This document shows, piece by piece, positions 45,122 through 52,764 of a stretch of 64,000 nt of DNA. Position 1 is the stretch's first letter; each line of letters starts with the position of its first letter. Made by a program: the position numbers and the translations under genes. This DNA comes from Oscillospiraceae bacterium (GTDB taxonomy: Bacteria > Bacillota > Clostridia > Oscillospirales > Oscillospiraceae), in NCBI GenBank assembly GCA_017430455.1, contig JAFRMX010000012.1:85006-149005 (forward strand), given 5' to 3'. The notes beneath the pieces are model-generated. The model searched no databases. It saw only the letters and a program-made list of their open reading frames with translations, and was not told where the DNA came from.

Positions 45122-46417
45122 ATGAGTACAGAAGCTGTTGCGGCAATAATCCTTATTTCTACCTTTATTATCCTTATGATACTTAGACTTGAGATTTCCT
45201 ATGCAATGGGAATTTCGACCATCTTAACGCTCCTTTACTTAAAGGTTCCTCTCAGCATAGTATTTCAAGGAATGGTAACTGGGACGGGAGATTTTACACT
45301 CCTTGCCATCCCCTTCTTTGTGTTTATGGGAGATCTGATGACGGAAGGCAAAATAACAGACCGAATCATGGAACTAGCAAAGGAACTTGTCGGATGGATG
45401 CGTGGCGGCTTGGCCATGGTAAACTGCGTTGCATCTTTTCTATTCGGTGGAATTTCAGGCTCCGCTGTGGCGGATACTGCCTCTCTTGGTCCAATAGAGT
45501 GCGCTCTAATGGAAAAAGGCGGGTATGAAAAAGATTGGTCATGGTGTCTGACAATGTCAACTTCCATTCAAGGAATCTTGGTTCCGCCCAGTCATAATAT
45601 GGTCATATATGCAGTTGCTGCAGGCGGTGTTTCGATTGGGGCGCTGTTGCTTGCTGGACTTCTTCCTGGTGCTGTTCTTTGTATAACGATGTGTTTTTAC
45701 TCTTTCATTTATGCAAAACGAATGAATATACCTGTAAGTGGTCATTTTTCAGGCAAGAAATTGTTAAAGGCTATTATTACTGCGTTTTTTCCTATGCTTA
45801 CTATTGTCATTGTCGTTGGTGGTGTTGTTGGTGGAATAATGACTGCGACAGAAGCCTCTTGCTTTGCAGTTGTATATGCACTTATCCTAACGGTGATTAT
45901 TTATCGAACAATCCCTCTCAAAAAAATATATCATGTCGCAAAGAAAACCTGCGCTACGCTTTCCTCAATCATGATACTTATGGCTGTTTCTTATGCATTC
46001 GGTTGGGTCATTGCTTACCTCACGATTCCTAAAATGGTGGCCACTGCAATGCTGTCTATCACGACGAACAAGTGGGTTATGCTCTTCATGACGAACATTC
46101 TGCTTTTATTCCTCGGTTGTTTTATGAGTATGGGATCTATTCTGGTTATAGTGACACCCATCATTGTTCCCGTCCTCATAAGCGTAGGCATTAGTCCTGT
46201 CCATTTTGGAGTTCTCATGATATTCAATTGCGGCGTTGGAATGTTGACTCCTCCTGTGGGTGGTGTCCTTTATTTGGGCAGTGGTCTGTCCGGAGTTAAA
46301 CTTGAAGAATTGTCAAAGCGTATGTTACCTTTCTATGCAATAATGGTTCTCGCTTTATTCCTTATCACATATATTCCTCAGATATCTTTGTGGCTACCGG
46401 GCTTATTAATGAAATAA
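45122..46417 (+). CDS. TRAP transporter large permease (DctM type)
   Basis: 431 residues and about 12 hydrophobic segments. Family motifs: AIPFFVFMGDLMTEG near residue 60, FLFGGISGSAVADTASLGPI near 110, IQGILVPPSHNMVIYAVAAG near 155, and NCGVGMLTPPVGGVLYLG in the C-terminal half. It is the ion-motive transport subunit that works with DctQ and the DctP-type lipoprotein. The TAA is 13 bp before the likely ATG of the acetyltransferase gene. Confidence 0.94.
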   Translation: MSTEAVAAIILISTFIILMILRLEISYAMGISTILTLLYLKVPLSIVFQGMVTGTGDFTLLAIPFFVFMGDLMTEGKITDRIMELAKELVGWMRGGLAMVNCVASFLFGGISGSAVADTASLGPIECALMEKGGYEKDWSWCLTMSTSIQGILVPPSHNMVIYAVAAGGVSIGALLLAGLLPGAVLCITMCFYSFIYAKRMNIPVSGHFSGKKLLKAIITAFFPMLTIVIVVGGVVGGIMTATEASCFAVVYALILTVIIYRTIPLKKIYHVAKKTCATLSSIMILMAVSYAFGWVIAYLTIPKMVATAMLSITTNKWVMLFMTNILLLFLGCFMSMGSILVIVTPIIVPVLISVGISPVHFGVLMIFNCGVGMLTPPVGGVLYLGSGLSGVKLEELSKRMLPFYAIMVLALFLITYIPQISLWLPGLLMK

Positions 46418-46432
46418 GGGTTGACCAATTAT

Positions 46433-47380
46433 ATGGATATAATTTACAGACATTTTGAAAGCAAAGATTTTCTGCCTACATTTGATTTTTTTAAAATATA
46501 TGGAGTGGCATACGATTTTACATCGCGTATGTGGAAACGGCAAATGCTTTTGGATCCAAACTTTGATGCGAACTGGTTTATTATCGCTGAATCTGAGGGA
46601 AAAATTGTCGGCTTGATATACGTAATCAGACGTTGTGTTCCTATCGATGTAGGTGGAGATCTTGAATGTGATAAAGCCTGGATAAACGGCTTTGCAGTTC
46701 TTCCAGAGTATCTTTCTGAAGTAGGCAGTCGCTTAATTGATATAGCAGAAAACCTTGCTCGAAATAATGGGGCAAAGACTCTAACCGCTACAAGTTATAC
46801 CCCAAATTATTTCACTCAGGGCATAGATATGGTTCATTTTCCGGATTATGCCATGTTATTCGAAAATAAAGGTTACAAGCTTGAAGAAACAAGTAATTCT
46901 ATGAAGCTTAATCTTATGGACTATAGCTATTCTGAAAAAGCAGCAAGACTAAAGAAACAACTTAAAGAAGAAAAAATCACATTCTCAACTCTTTCTGAAG
47001 ACAGCATCTACGCATTAATAGAATATATGTATGAATATAGTAAGCCTGGTTGGATGTGCAGACTACGCAAGCTTCTTCTAGGAACGGATGATTTATCAAG
47101 AGTCCATATTGCCAAAGCTGGAGACAAAGTTATCGGTTTCAATATGTATGGGGATGTCGATACTGACATAAAGCGTTTTGGTCCTTTTGGTGTGAATCCC
47201 GAATACACAGGAAAAGGAATAGGCCGAGTTCTTTTGGAGGAATGCTTGCTTGATATGAAAAAAGCTGGACATTCCTATGCTTGGCTTTCTTGGGCAAGCG
47301 GAGAAAGAGCTCCGATATTATACCGCTCCATTGGTTTTAATATTACTGGTATTTACAATACTTACGTCAAAAAACTATAA
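46433..47380 (+). CDS. GNAT family N-acetyltransferase with two GNAT-like domains
   Basis: 315 residues from ATG 46433; TTG 46421 is in frame but sits directly on the only purine-rich site. Two acetyltransferase-like halves are visible. The N-terminal one (about 30-130) has WFIIAESEGKIVGLIYVI and INGFAVLPEYLSEVGSRLIDIAE, with a degenerate acetyl-CoA loop. The C-terminal one (about 215-315) has FGPFGVNPEYTGKGIGRVLLEECL, where GKGIGR fits the Q/RxxGxG/A motif, so only this half is likely to bind acetyl-CoA. It sits between dctM and nagB, suggesting action on an amino sugar or derived compound, but the substrate is unknown. Confidence 0.8.
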   Translation: MDIIYRHFESKDFLPTFDFFKIYGVAYDFTSRMWKRQMLLDPNFDANWFIIAESEGKIVGLIYVIRRCVPIDVGGDLECDKAWINGFAVLPEYLSEVGSRLIDIAENLARNNGAKTLTATSYTPNYFTQGIDMVHFPDYAMLFENKGYKLEETSNSMKLNLMDYSYSEKAARLKKQLKEEKITFSTLSEDSIYALIEYMYEYSKPGWMCRLRKLLLGTDDLSRVHIAKAGDKVIGFNMYGDVDTDIKRFGPFGVNPEYTGKGIGRVLLEECLLDMKKAGHSYAWLSWASGERAPILYRSIGFNITGIYNTYVKKL

Positions 47381-47497
47381 AGACATTTCATGTTTTTTCA
47401 CCTATATTTACATGAAGAATAAATGAATAGCGTCTAATGCTTATGCGAGTGAATGAATAACAGCATTATCTCACAAACTATTTAAAAGGAGCAAAAA

Positions 47498-48244
47498 ATG
47501 AAAGTATACGTCAAGCAGAACAAAGAAGAAATAGGATCCTTTGCCGCAAAGAAAGCTGCAGAAAGACTTAACGCCTCTATTTCTGAAAATGGCGAGGCAA
47601 GACTAATACTTGCTACTGGGGAATCCCAATTTGAGGTTGTAAAAGCTCTAAGGCAGGAAGATGTTGATTGGAGCAAAGTTACCATGTTCCATTTGGATGA
47701 ATATGTTGGCTTACCTGAGACGCATATTGCCAGTTTCCGGAAGTATTTGAAGGAGCGATTTGCAAACTATGTTCCGCTCAAAGCTGCCCATTATGTAAAT
47801 GGTGAAGGTGATGTTAAGGCGAACATTGCAGAACTCACTTCACTTCTGCGCGAAGCCCCTATTGATGTTGCCATGGTTGGAATAGGTGAAAATGGGCACA
47901 TTGCTTTCAACGATCCTCCCGCTGACTTTGACACTGATGAAGCGTATATAGTTGTTAACCTCGACTACAAATGCCGTATGCAACAGGTAGGCGAAGGGTG
48001 GTTTGATACTGTCGATGATGTTCCGTCTCAAGCGATTTCAATGACTGTAAAACAGATCTTGGAAGCAAAGTGTATTATATGCAGTGTTCCCGGTGCAAAG
48101 AAAATAAAGGCCGTTCATGATACACTGACAACCGAAGGCGTTACCAATATGATTCCGGCTACGGCTTTGAAGAATCACGATTGCTGCATACTGATTCTTG
48201 ATGAGTTAAGTGCCTCTGGAACTCCTGAAGAGTATCTTAAGTAA
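47498..48244 (+). CDS. nagB: Glucosamine-6-phosphate deaminase (NagB)
   Basis: 248 residues. Signature regions: LATGESQFEVVKALR, TMFHLDEYVGLPETHIASFRKYL (Asp and Glu of the active site) and AMVGIGENGHIAFNDPP (the GIGxNGHIAFN(D/E)P motif with the catalytic His). It converts glucosamine-6-phosphate to fructose-6-phosphate and ammonia. AAAGGAGC precedes the ATG. With nagA at the end of the same operon it gives the last two steps of N-acetylglucosamine-6-phosphate degradation. Confidence 0.95.
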   Translation: MKVYVKQNKEEIGSFAAKKAAERLNASISENGEARLILATGESQFEVVKALRQEDVDWSKVTMFHLDEYVGLPETHIASFRKYLKERFANYVPLKAAHYVNGEGDVKANIAELTSLLREAPIDVAMVGIGENGHIAFNDPPADFDTDEAYIVVNLDYKCRMQQVGEGWFDTVDDVPSQAISMTVKQILEAKCIICSVPGAKKIKAVHDTLTTEGVTNMIPATALKNHDCCILILDELSASGTPEEYLK

Positions 48245-48276
48245 AATCTGAAAATAATACATGAGGAGGTAATTCA

Positions 48277-49035
48277 GTGCTTAAACAAATAGAACAATAT
48301 AAAAATATTATTATTGATTGTATAAACGCTATTGCCGGTGAAGAGGAAAGCATTCATGCTGCAGCAGAGATTATAGCCGATGCCATACAGGGCGACAAAC
48401 TTGTACATGTAATGGGTACAGGTGGCCATTCAAATATGGCTGCTGAGGAAGTATTCTGGCGTGCGGGCGGACTGGTTCCATTTAACGCTTTGCTTGATCC
48501 TGGAATAAATCTGGAGCACGGAGCACGACGTTCAAACATTGTTGAGCGATGTGAAGGGTATGCTTCCACTGTTTTTAAGACATACCATATAGGAGAAGAC
48601 CCCGGTGATGTTCTTCTTCTCGCCACTTCCTATGGTGTCAATGCCATTACGATTGATATGGCCCTTGAAGCTAAGAAACGCGGTATAAAGCTTATTGGTG
48701 TCACTGCAAAAGCCTTTGCAGAAAACCTGCCCAAAGATGCTCCGGCTCGGCACTCTTCAGCGCAGAACTTATACGAACTGGCTGACGTATTTGTTGACGT
48801 GCATCTTCCATTCGGAGACGCAACCATAAAGTTTGAAGGGATGGATGCCCCCATGGGGCCTGTTTCCACTTTCTGTAACTCCTTTGCTCTCCATTCAATT
48901 GAAATGGAAGCTGCCAGCATACTCCTGCAGCGTGGTATTACGCCTCCGGTATGGAACAGTGCTAATATTCCTGGCGGACACGCACGTAATAAAGCCTATG
49001 AGGATAAATATGAATCCCGAATGAAGCATCTGTAA
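48277..49035 (+). CDS. SIS domain sugar-isomerase-like protein (first of a tandem pair)
   Basis: 252 residues, starting at GTG 48277 with GAGGAGG just upstream. A SIS fold is shown by HVMGTGGHSNMAAEEVFWRAGGL (phosphosugar-binding G-T-G-x-S/N loop) and LLLATSYGVNAITIDMALEAKKRGIKLIGVTAK. The protein resembles the UPF0309/sugar-isomerase-domain group rather than GlmS, KpsF or MurQ; no other domain is present. The end TPPVWNSANIPGGHARN is repeated in the next protein (TPPVW/APPVWISGNIPGG), so the two are paralogues, probably forming a heteromer. The likely role is isomerisation, etherase or lyase chemistry on a phosphorylated amino sugar; which one cannot be told. Confidence 0.85.
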   Translation: MLKQIEQYKNIIIDCINAIAGEEESIHAAAEIIADAIQGDKLVHVMGTGGHSNMAAEEVFWRAGGLVPFNALLDPGINLEHGARRSNIVERCEGYASTVFKTYHIGEDPGDVLLLATSYGVNAITIDMALEAKKRGIKLIGVTAKAFAENLPKDAPARHSSAQNLYELADVFVDVHLPFGDATIKFEGMDAPMGPVSTFCNSFALHSIEMEAASILLQRGITPPVWNSANIPGGHARNKAYEDKYESRMKHL

Positions 49036-49044
49036 GAGGTAAAC

Positions 49045-49791
49045 ATGGAAGCTATAAATCAGTTTTATAATATAGTTATCGAAATGCTCGAGAAGATAGC
49101 GACCGAGCAGAGGGAAAACATTGAAAGAGCTGCTACTCTTGTTGCAGATGCAATAGAGAGCGGAAATGTTTTCCATGTCGTCGGTTCTGGCGGGCATTCA
49201 AATATGACTGCCATAGAAATGTGTCACCGTGCAGGTAACCTAATACCCTGCAATTCTATTCTTGATCCGGGCTTCAGCTGTGAGCACGGCGCAACTCGTT
49301 GGTGTGAAAAGATTCCGGGATATGCGCCAAATGTGCTGCGATATTATCGCGTAAAACCGGGCGATGTGCTTATTCAGTTTAATGCTTACGGTATAAACAC
49401 AGCTACCATTGATATGGTTGAGGAGTGTAAACATCTTGGAGTAACTGTTGTAGCCGTTACTTCTCCATCATTGTCCCGCTCCATTCCGAAAGATTTTGCC
49501 GGTCGCCATCCCAGCAAGCAAAATCTGTGCGATCTTGCAGATATAGTCATAGACGACTATTGCATTTTTGGTGAAGGCGTTGTTGAGATAGATGGCTATG
49601 ATTATAAAGTATCGCCTACCTCAACAATATCCAATGTGTTTATTATGGACTCCATAAATGCAAAAGCTTGTGAAATACTCGCAACAAGAGGAATCGCGCC
49701 TCCTGTCTGGATAAGCGGAAATATTCCGGGCGGAACAGAGATCAATCAGGCTGGCATGGATAAGTATTTTGGTAAGCTGCGTCATTTGTAA
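49045..49791 (+). CDS. SIS domain sugar-isomerase-like protein (second of a tandem pair)
   Basis: 248 residues, 9 bp after its paralogue, with AAGAGGT before the ATG. The corresponding SIS motifs are HVVGSGGHSNMTAIEMCHRAGNL and LIQFNAYGINTATIDMVEECKHLGVTVVAVT. It shares the LDPGF/INLEHGA(R/T)RW core and the C-terminal PPVWISGNIPGG with the first protein. Differences lie in the catalytic-cleft residues (FNAYG instead of ATSYG), so the two may have split tasks. The stem-loop at 49803-49833 follows. Confidence 0.85.
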   Translation: MEAINQFYNIVIEMLEKIATEQRENIERAATLVADAIESGNVFHVVGSGGHSNMTAIEMCHRAGNLIPCNSILDPGFSCEHGATRWCEKIPGYAPNVLRYYRVKPGDVLIQFNAYGINTATIDMVEECKHLGVTVVAVTSPSLSRSIPKDFAGRHPSKQNLCDLADIVIDDYCIFGEGVVEIDGYDYKVSPTSTISNVFIMDSINAKACEILATRGIAPPVWISGNIPGGTEINQAGMDKYFGKLRHL

Positions 49792-49802
49792 TAATAATAA
49801 CT

Positions 49803-49833
49803 AACAGGCCCCGGTCCATGATCGGAGCCTGTT
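49803..49833 (+). terminator. Stem-loop after the SIS gene pair
   Basis: AACAGGC (49803-49809) pairs with GCCTGTT (49827-49833) with an inner CCGG/TCGG extension. Few T residues follow, so termination is likely partial; the epimerase-like and nagA genes continue downstream on the same strand. Confidence 0.55.
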
Positions 49834-49863
49834 TGCTGTCGAAATAAAAAGAAAAATGAAAGT

Positions 49864-50745
49864 GTGTTTGCTTTGATAATCAAAATACATAATAACGCTG
49901 TCGAAGCAAGGATTAATACTTGCGGTGGTTCCATAGAGAGTGTTATAAATCTAAATACAGGTGAAGAACACCTATGGCAGTATGATCCTGATTTCTGGCC
50001 ACGTCGAACATCTGTTTGCTTCCCTGTGTGTGGCAGACTACTTGGGGATGTTTACACATACAAAGGGAAAGAATACAATATGCCTATGCACGGTTTTCTT
50101 CGAGAAAAAGACTTGCAGGTTATTTCCTACAGTGAAAACGAGCTGATTCTTGGCTTAGTGTCCGATACTTATACTAGAGCCGTTTTCCCTTTTGATTTTT
50201 GTTTTGAGCTCATTTCCCGCGTAGTCGGCTCAACACTTGAAGTAATATATAGGGTGAGAAATACCGGGAAAGAGGAGATGTTCTACTCCGTAGGATCCCA
50301 CTATACCTATCATCTTCCTGATAATGAAAAGGACTGCTTTTTCTATTTCTCAAAGCCTCAGAAGGCTGGGCGCTTTATTCCCGAGAACGGCATTTTCGGG
50401 CCAAAATCTTCTGATGTCTTTCATGGAAACAGCAGGCTCTCCCTGGATGGCCTTTTTTCCCCTTCATCTGTTGTTATGGATCTGACTGATATCGACTCAG
50501 ATTATATTGGAATTGGTACTGAAACTCGCATTTTTACAGCGGTAAAGCAAGAGGGTTTCTCCTCCGCAGTGTTGTGGGCAAAATCACCAGAATCCTGCCC
50601 CTTCGTATGTATTGAATACTGGGCAGGAATGCCTGAGTGTATAGGTAACGATGGTGAGCTATCTCATAAAAAAGGAATCCAAAGCCTCGCCCCTGGATGC
50701 GAACAACGTTTTTTACAGATAATAGATACAGAGGTTAAGCTATGA
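49864..50745 (+). CDS. Aldose 1-epimerase-like protein
   Basis: 293 residues from GTG 49864; TTG 49873 is an alternative, and neither has a strong ribosome-binding site. Features of the galactose-mutarotase fold: GGSIESVINLNTGEEHLWQYDPDFWPRRTSVCFPVCGRL at the N-terminus, YNMPMHGFLREKDLQV (catalytic-site His in PMHGF), and EMFYSVGSHYTYHLP with a second His. The PRRTSVCFPVCGR and MHGFLR motifs are those of the YeaD/LACX-like subgroup. It would interconvert sugar anomers supplied to the pathway enzymes. Its TGA overlaps the nagA ATG. Confidence 0.85.
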   Translation: MFALIIKIHNNAVEARINTCGGSIESVINLNTGEEHLWQYDPDFWPRRTSVCFPVCGRLLGDVYTYKGKEYNMPMHGFLREKDLQVISYSENELILGLVSDTYTRAVFPFDFCFELISRVVGSTLEVIYRVRNTGKEEMFYSVGSHYTYHLPDNEKDCFFYFSKPQKAGRFIPENGIFGPKSSDVFHGNSRLSLDGLFSPSSVVMDLTDIDSDYIGIGTETRIFTAVKQEGFSSAVLWAKSPESCPFVCIEYWAGMPECIGNDGELSHKKGIQSLAPGCEQRFLQIIDTEVKL

Positions 50746-51923
50746 AAACAGTGTTCACAAACGGAAGAATAATAGTCCATCACAGAATTCTCGAAGGCTT
50801 CAGCGTAGCAATTGAAAACGGAATAATCTCTGAAATATCAGAAAGCGTTCTTTCTTCAGAAAAGTGTATAGATCTGCAGGGCAAATACCTTGCCCCTGGT
50901 TTTATCGATTTGCACACCCATGGAGGCGGAGGTCATGATTTTATGGACGGTTCTGAGGAAGCTTTCAAATGTGCCTGTCTGACACACCTCTGCCATGGCA
51001 CCACCTCCATTGTTCCCACAACTCTCACATGTCTAAACTCTGAGCTATTTAACTTCTTCAAGGTTTACAAAAAGGTAAAGCGCGAATGGAAAAATGGCCC
51101 TAATCTTTTAGGTATTCATCTTGAAGGGCCTTTCTTTAATCAAGCTCAAGCTGGAGCTCAAGACCCGAAATTCCTACAATTACCCTCTAAGGAAAACTAT
51201 TTACCCATCCTTGATGCGGGCGGCTCGGACATTGTGAGAATGTCTGCAGCTATTGAACTCGAAGGGGCTCTGGAGCTGGGAAAGGAACTGAAGAAACGCG
51301 GTATTATTGCCTCAATCGGTCACTCCGATGCTACATACGCAGATGTTCAAAAATCGTTAGATGCCGGATACAGTTTCGTTACTCACCTTTATTCCGGTAT
51401 GTCAGCGCTACACAGAGTTGGTCCTTACAGGGTTCTGGGTGTTGTAGAGTCTGCCTATCTGTTCGATGAGTTAAAGGTTGAGATTATTTCTGACGGTAAG
51501 CATCTGCCTCCCGAGCTTCTCAGGTTAATAGTTAAGAACAAAGGAATTGATAATATCTGTCTAATAACCGACTCGATGCGAGGCGCAGGTCTTGGAGAGG
51601 GAGAAATTGTAAAACTTGGAAGCCTGACAAATGGGCAGGACAGTATCATTCGAGAAGGTGTTGCCATGATGCCTGATTTTAAATCTTTTGCCGGCAGCGT
51701 ATGTACCACCGACCGCTGTGTTCGCACGATGTATAAAATGGCTGGTGTCCAACTTTGTGAAGCTGTACAGATGATAACAGAAAATCCTGCAAAAATCCTC
51801 AAGATTGATTCCCGCAAGGGCAGTATTGATAAAGGAAAGGATGCAGATCTGGTCGTTTTCGATGAAGACATCAATGTTTCTTCTGTATATGTTGGTGGAG
51901 AGTTACGCTACACAGCAAACTAA
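50742..51923 (+). CDS. nagA: N-acetylglucosamine-6-phosphate deacetylase (NagA)
   Basis: 393 residues, full length. The amidohydrolase metal site is PGFIDLHTHGGGGHDFMDGS (HTHGGGG). Further motifs are HGTTSIVPTTLT, GIHLEGPFFN (metal Glu), ASIGHSDATY and VTHLYSGMSALH (metal His residues), and LITDSMRGAG (catalytic Asp). It removes acetate from GlcNAc-6-phosphate to give the NagB substrate. The start overlaps the epimerase stop (ATGA). It is last in the operon; no convincing terminator is seen in 51924-52069. Confidence 0.95.
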   Translation: MKTVFTNGRIIVHHRILEGFSVAIENGIISEISESVLSSEKCIDLQGKYLAPGFIDLHTHGGGGHDFMDGSEEAFKCACLTHLCHGTTSIVPTTLTCLNSELFNFFKVYKKVKREWKNGPNLLGIHLEGPFFNQAQAGAQDPKFLQLPSKENYLPILDAGGSDIVRMSAAIELEGALELGKELKKRGIIASIGHSDATYADVQKSLDAGYSFVTHLYSGMSALHRVGPYRVLGVVESAYLFDELKVEIISDGKHLPPELLRLIVKNKGIDNICLITDSMRGAGLGEGEIVKLGSLTNGQDSIIREGVAMMPDFKSFAGSVCTTDRCVRTMYKMAGVQLCEAVQMITENPAKILKIDSRKGSIDKGKDADLVVFDEDINVSSVYVGGELRYTAN

Positions 51924-52069
51924 TAATCAATTATCATGCACAACAACTCCGCATAAATATGACATCTGCAAAAGATAATAGTCCTGCTTTTCTTATTATA
52001 TGGTTTCAGCACACAGATAGTTTCAATCACTTCTTTTTTCGCTATTATGATATGATTATAAATAATATC

Positions 52070-52098
52070 TTGACACATCCTTCGGGATGTGTTATTTT
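52070..52098 (+). promoter_or_regulatory. Promoter with embedded palindrome before the LexA-like gene
   Basis: -35 TTGACA (52070-52075), 17-bp spacer, -10 TATTTT (52093-52098). A perfect 8-bp inverted repeat ACACATCC-TTCG-GGATGTGT (52073-52092) fills the spacer: an obvious operator candidate for the LexA-like repressor. It is not the usual Gram-positive SOS box; a loosely similar CGAACATAATGTTAG follows further downstream. Confidence 0.75.
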
Positions 52099-52152
52099 GT
52101 GCTTATAACGAACATAATGTTAGTTTTAAGTGTTTTTTCTAAGGAGGTAAAT

Positions 52153-52764
52153 ATGAGAAGCAAAAGTCCTGAGACGACGGAGCGGATAAAATCTTTCATT
52201 TTCGAGTATTACAGAGACTTCGGAAGGTCTCCGAGCGTCAGGGAAGTCGCGAAAGCAGCCGGGATAAGCGTTGCTGTCGCGCAGAAATATCTCGTCTGGC
52301 TCAGGGACAACAGTGAGATAGAATATAACGGAAGAAGAGGCATCTCCTCCCGGTCTACAGACGCTTTAGTGGATAATACGGTTCCTGTCGGAATAATCGG
52401 AAGCATAAGCTGCGGCATACCGCAAACCGAGGAGGAACACTGTGACGACTATGTGCGCCTGCCCGAAAAGCTGGTGGGAAAAGGCACTTTCTTTCTTCTC
52501 AGAGCCTCGGGAGACAGTATGGTAAACGCCGGAATAGATGACGGTGATCTGGTTCTCATAAGGCAGCAGAGATATGCGGAGCCCGGTCAGATAGTTGTTG
52601 CCCTGGCAGATAATATGAATACCTTGAAGAGATATCTCCTGGACAGTGAGAGTAAGGCTTATCTGCATCCCGAAAATGAAGTATATCCGGATATTTATCC
52701 GGAGAATGAACTCACGATACAGGGTATCGCTGTGAAGGTACTAAAGGATCTGGAGAAAAAATGA
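52153..52764 (+). CDS. LexA-like repressor (winged helix plus S24 peptidase)
   Basis: 203 residues from ATG 52153 (AAGGAGG 6 nt upstream). The N-terminal winged helix (about 1-65) has FGRSPSVREVAKAAGISVAVAQKYLVWLRD, like the LexA DNA-binding domain. The C-terminal S24 peptidase domain has the catalytic Ser122 in ASGDSMVNAGIDDGD and Lys159 in NTLKRYL. The cleavage site is Cys87-Gly88 (SISCGIP), as in UmuD and some prophage repressors, rather than the Ala-Gly of housekeeping LexA. Self-cleavage with RecA should relieve repression of itself and the ATPase gene, whose ATG overlaps its stop. It is likely a regulator of a mobile or replication module rather than the cell's SOS regulator. Confidence 0.88.
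   Translation: MRSKSPETTERIKSFIFEYYRDFGRSPSVREVAKAAGISVAVAQKYLVWLRDNSEIEYNGRRGISSRSTDALVDNTVPVGIIGSISCGIPQTEEEHCDDYVRLPEKLVGKGTFFLLRASGDSMVNAGIDDGDLVLIRQQRYAEPGQIVVALADNMNTLKRYLLDSESKAYLHPENEVYPDIYPENELTIQGIAVKVLKDLEKK

Noticed and set aside
52106..52122. Classical SOS box before the LexA-like gene
   Set aside because: CGAACATAATGTTAG has a 5-bp rather than 4-bp centre and an imperfect right half.
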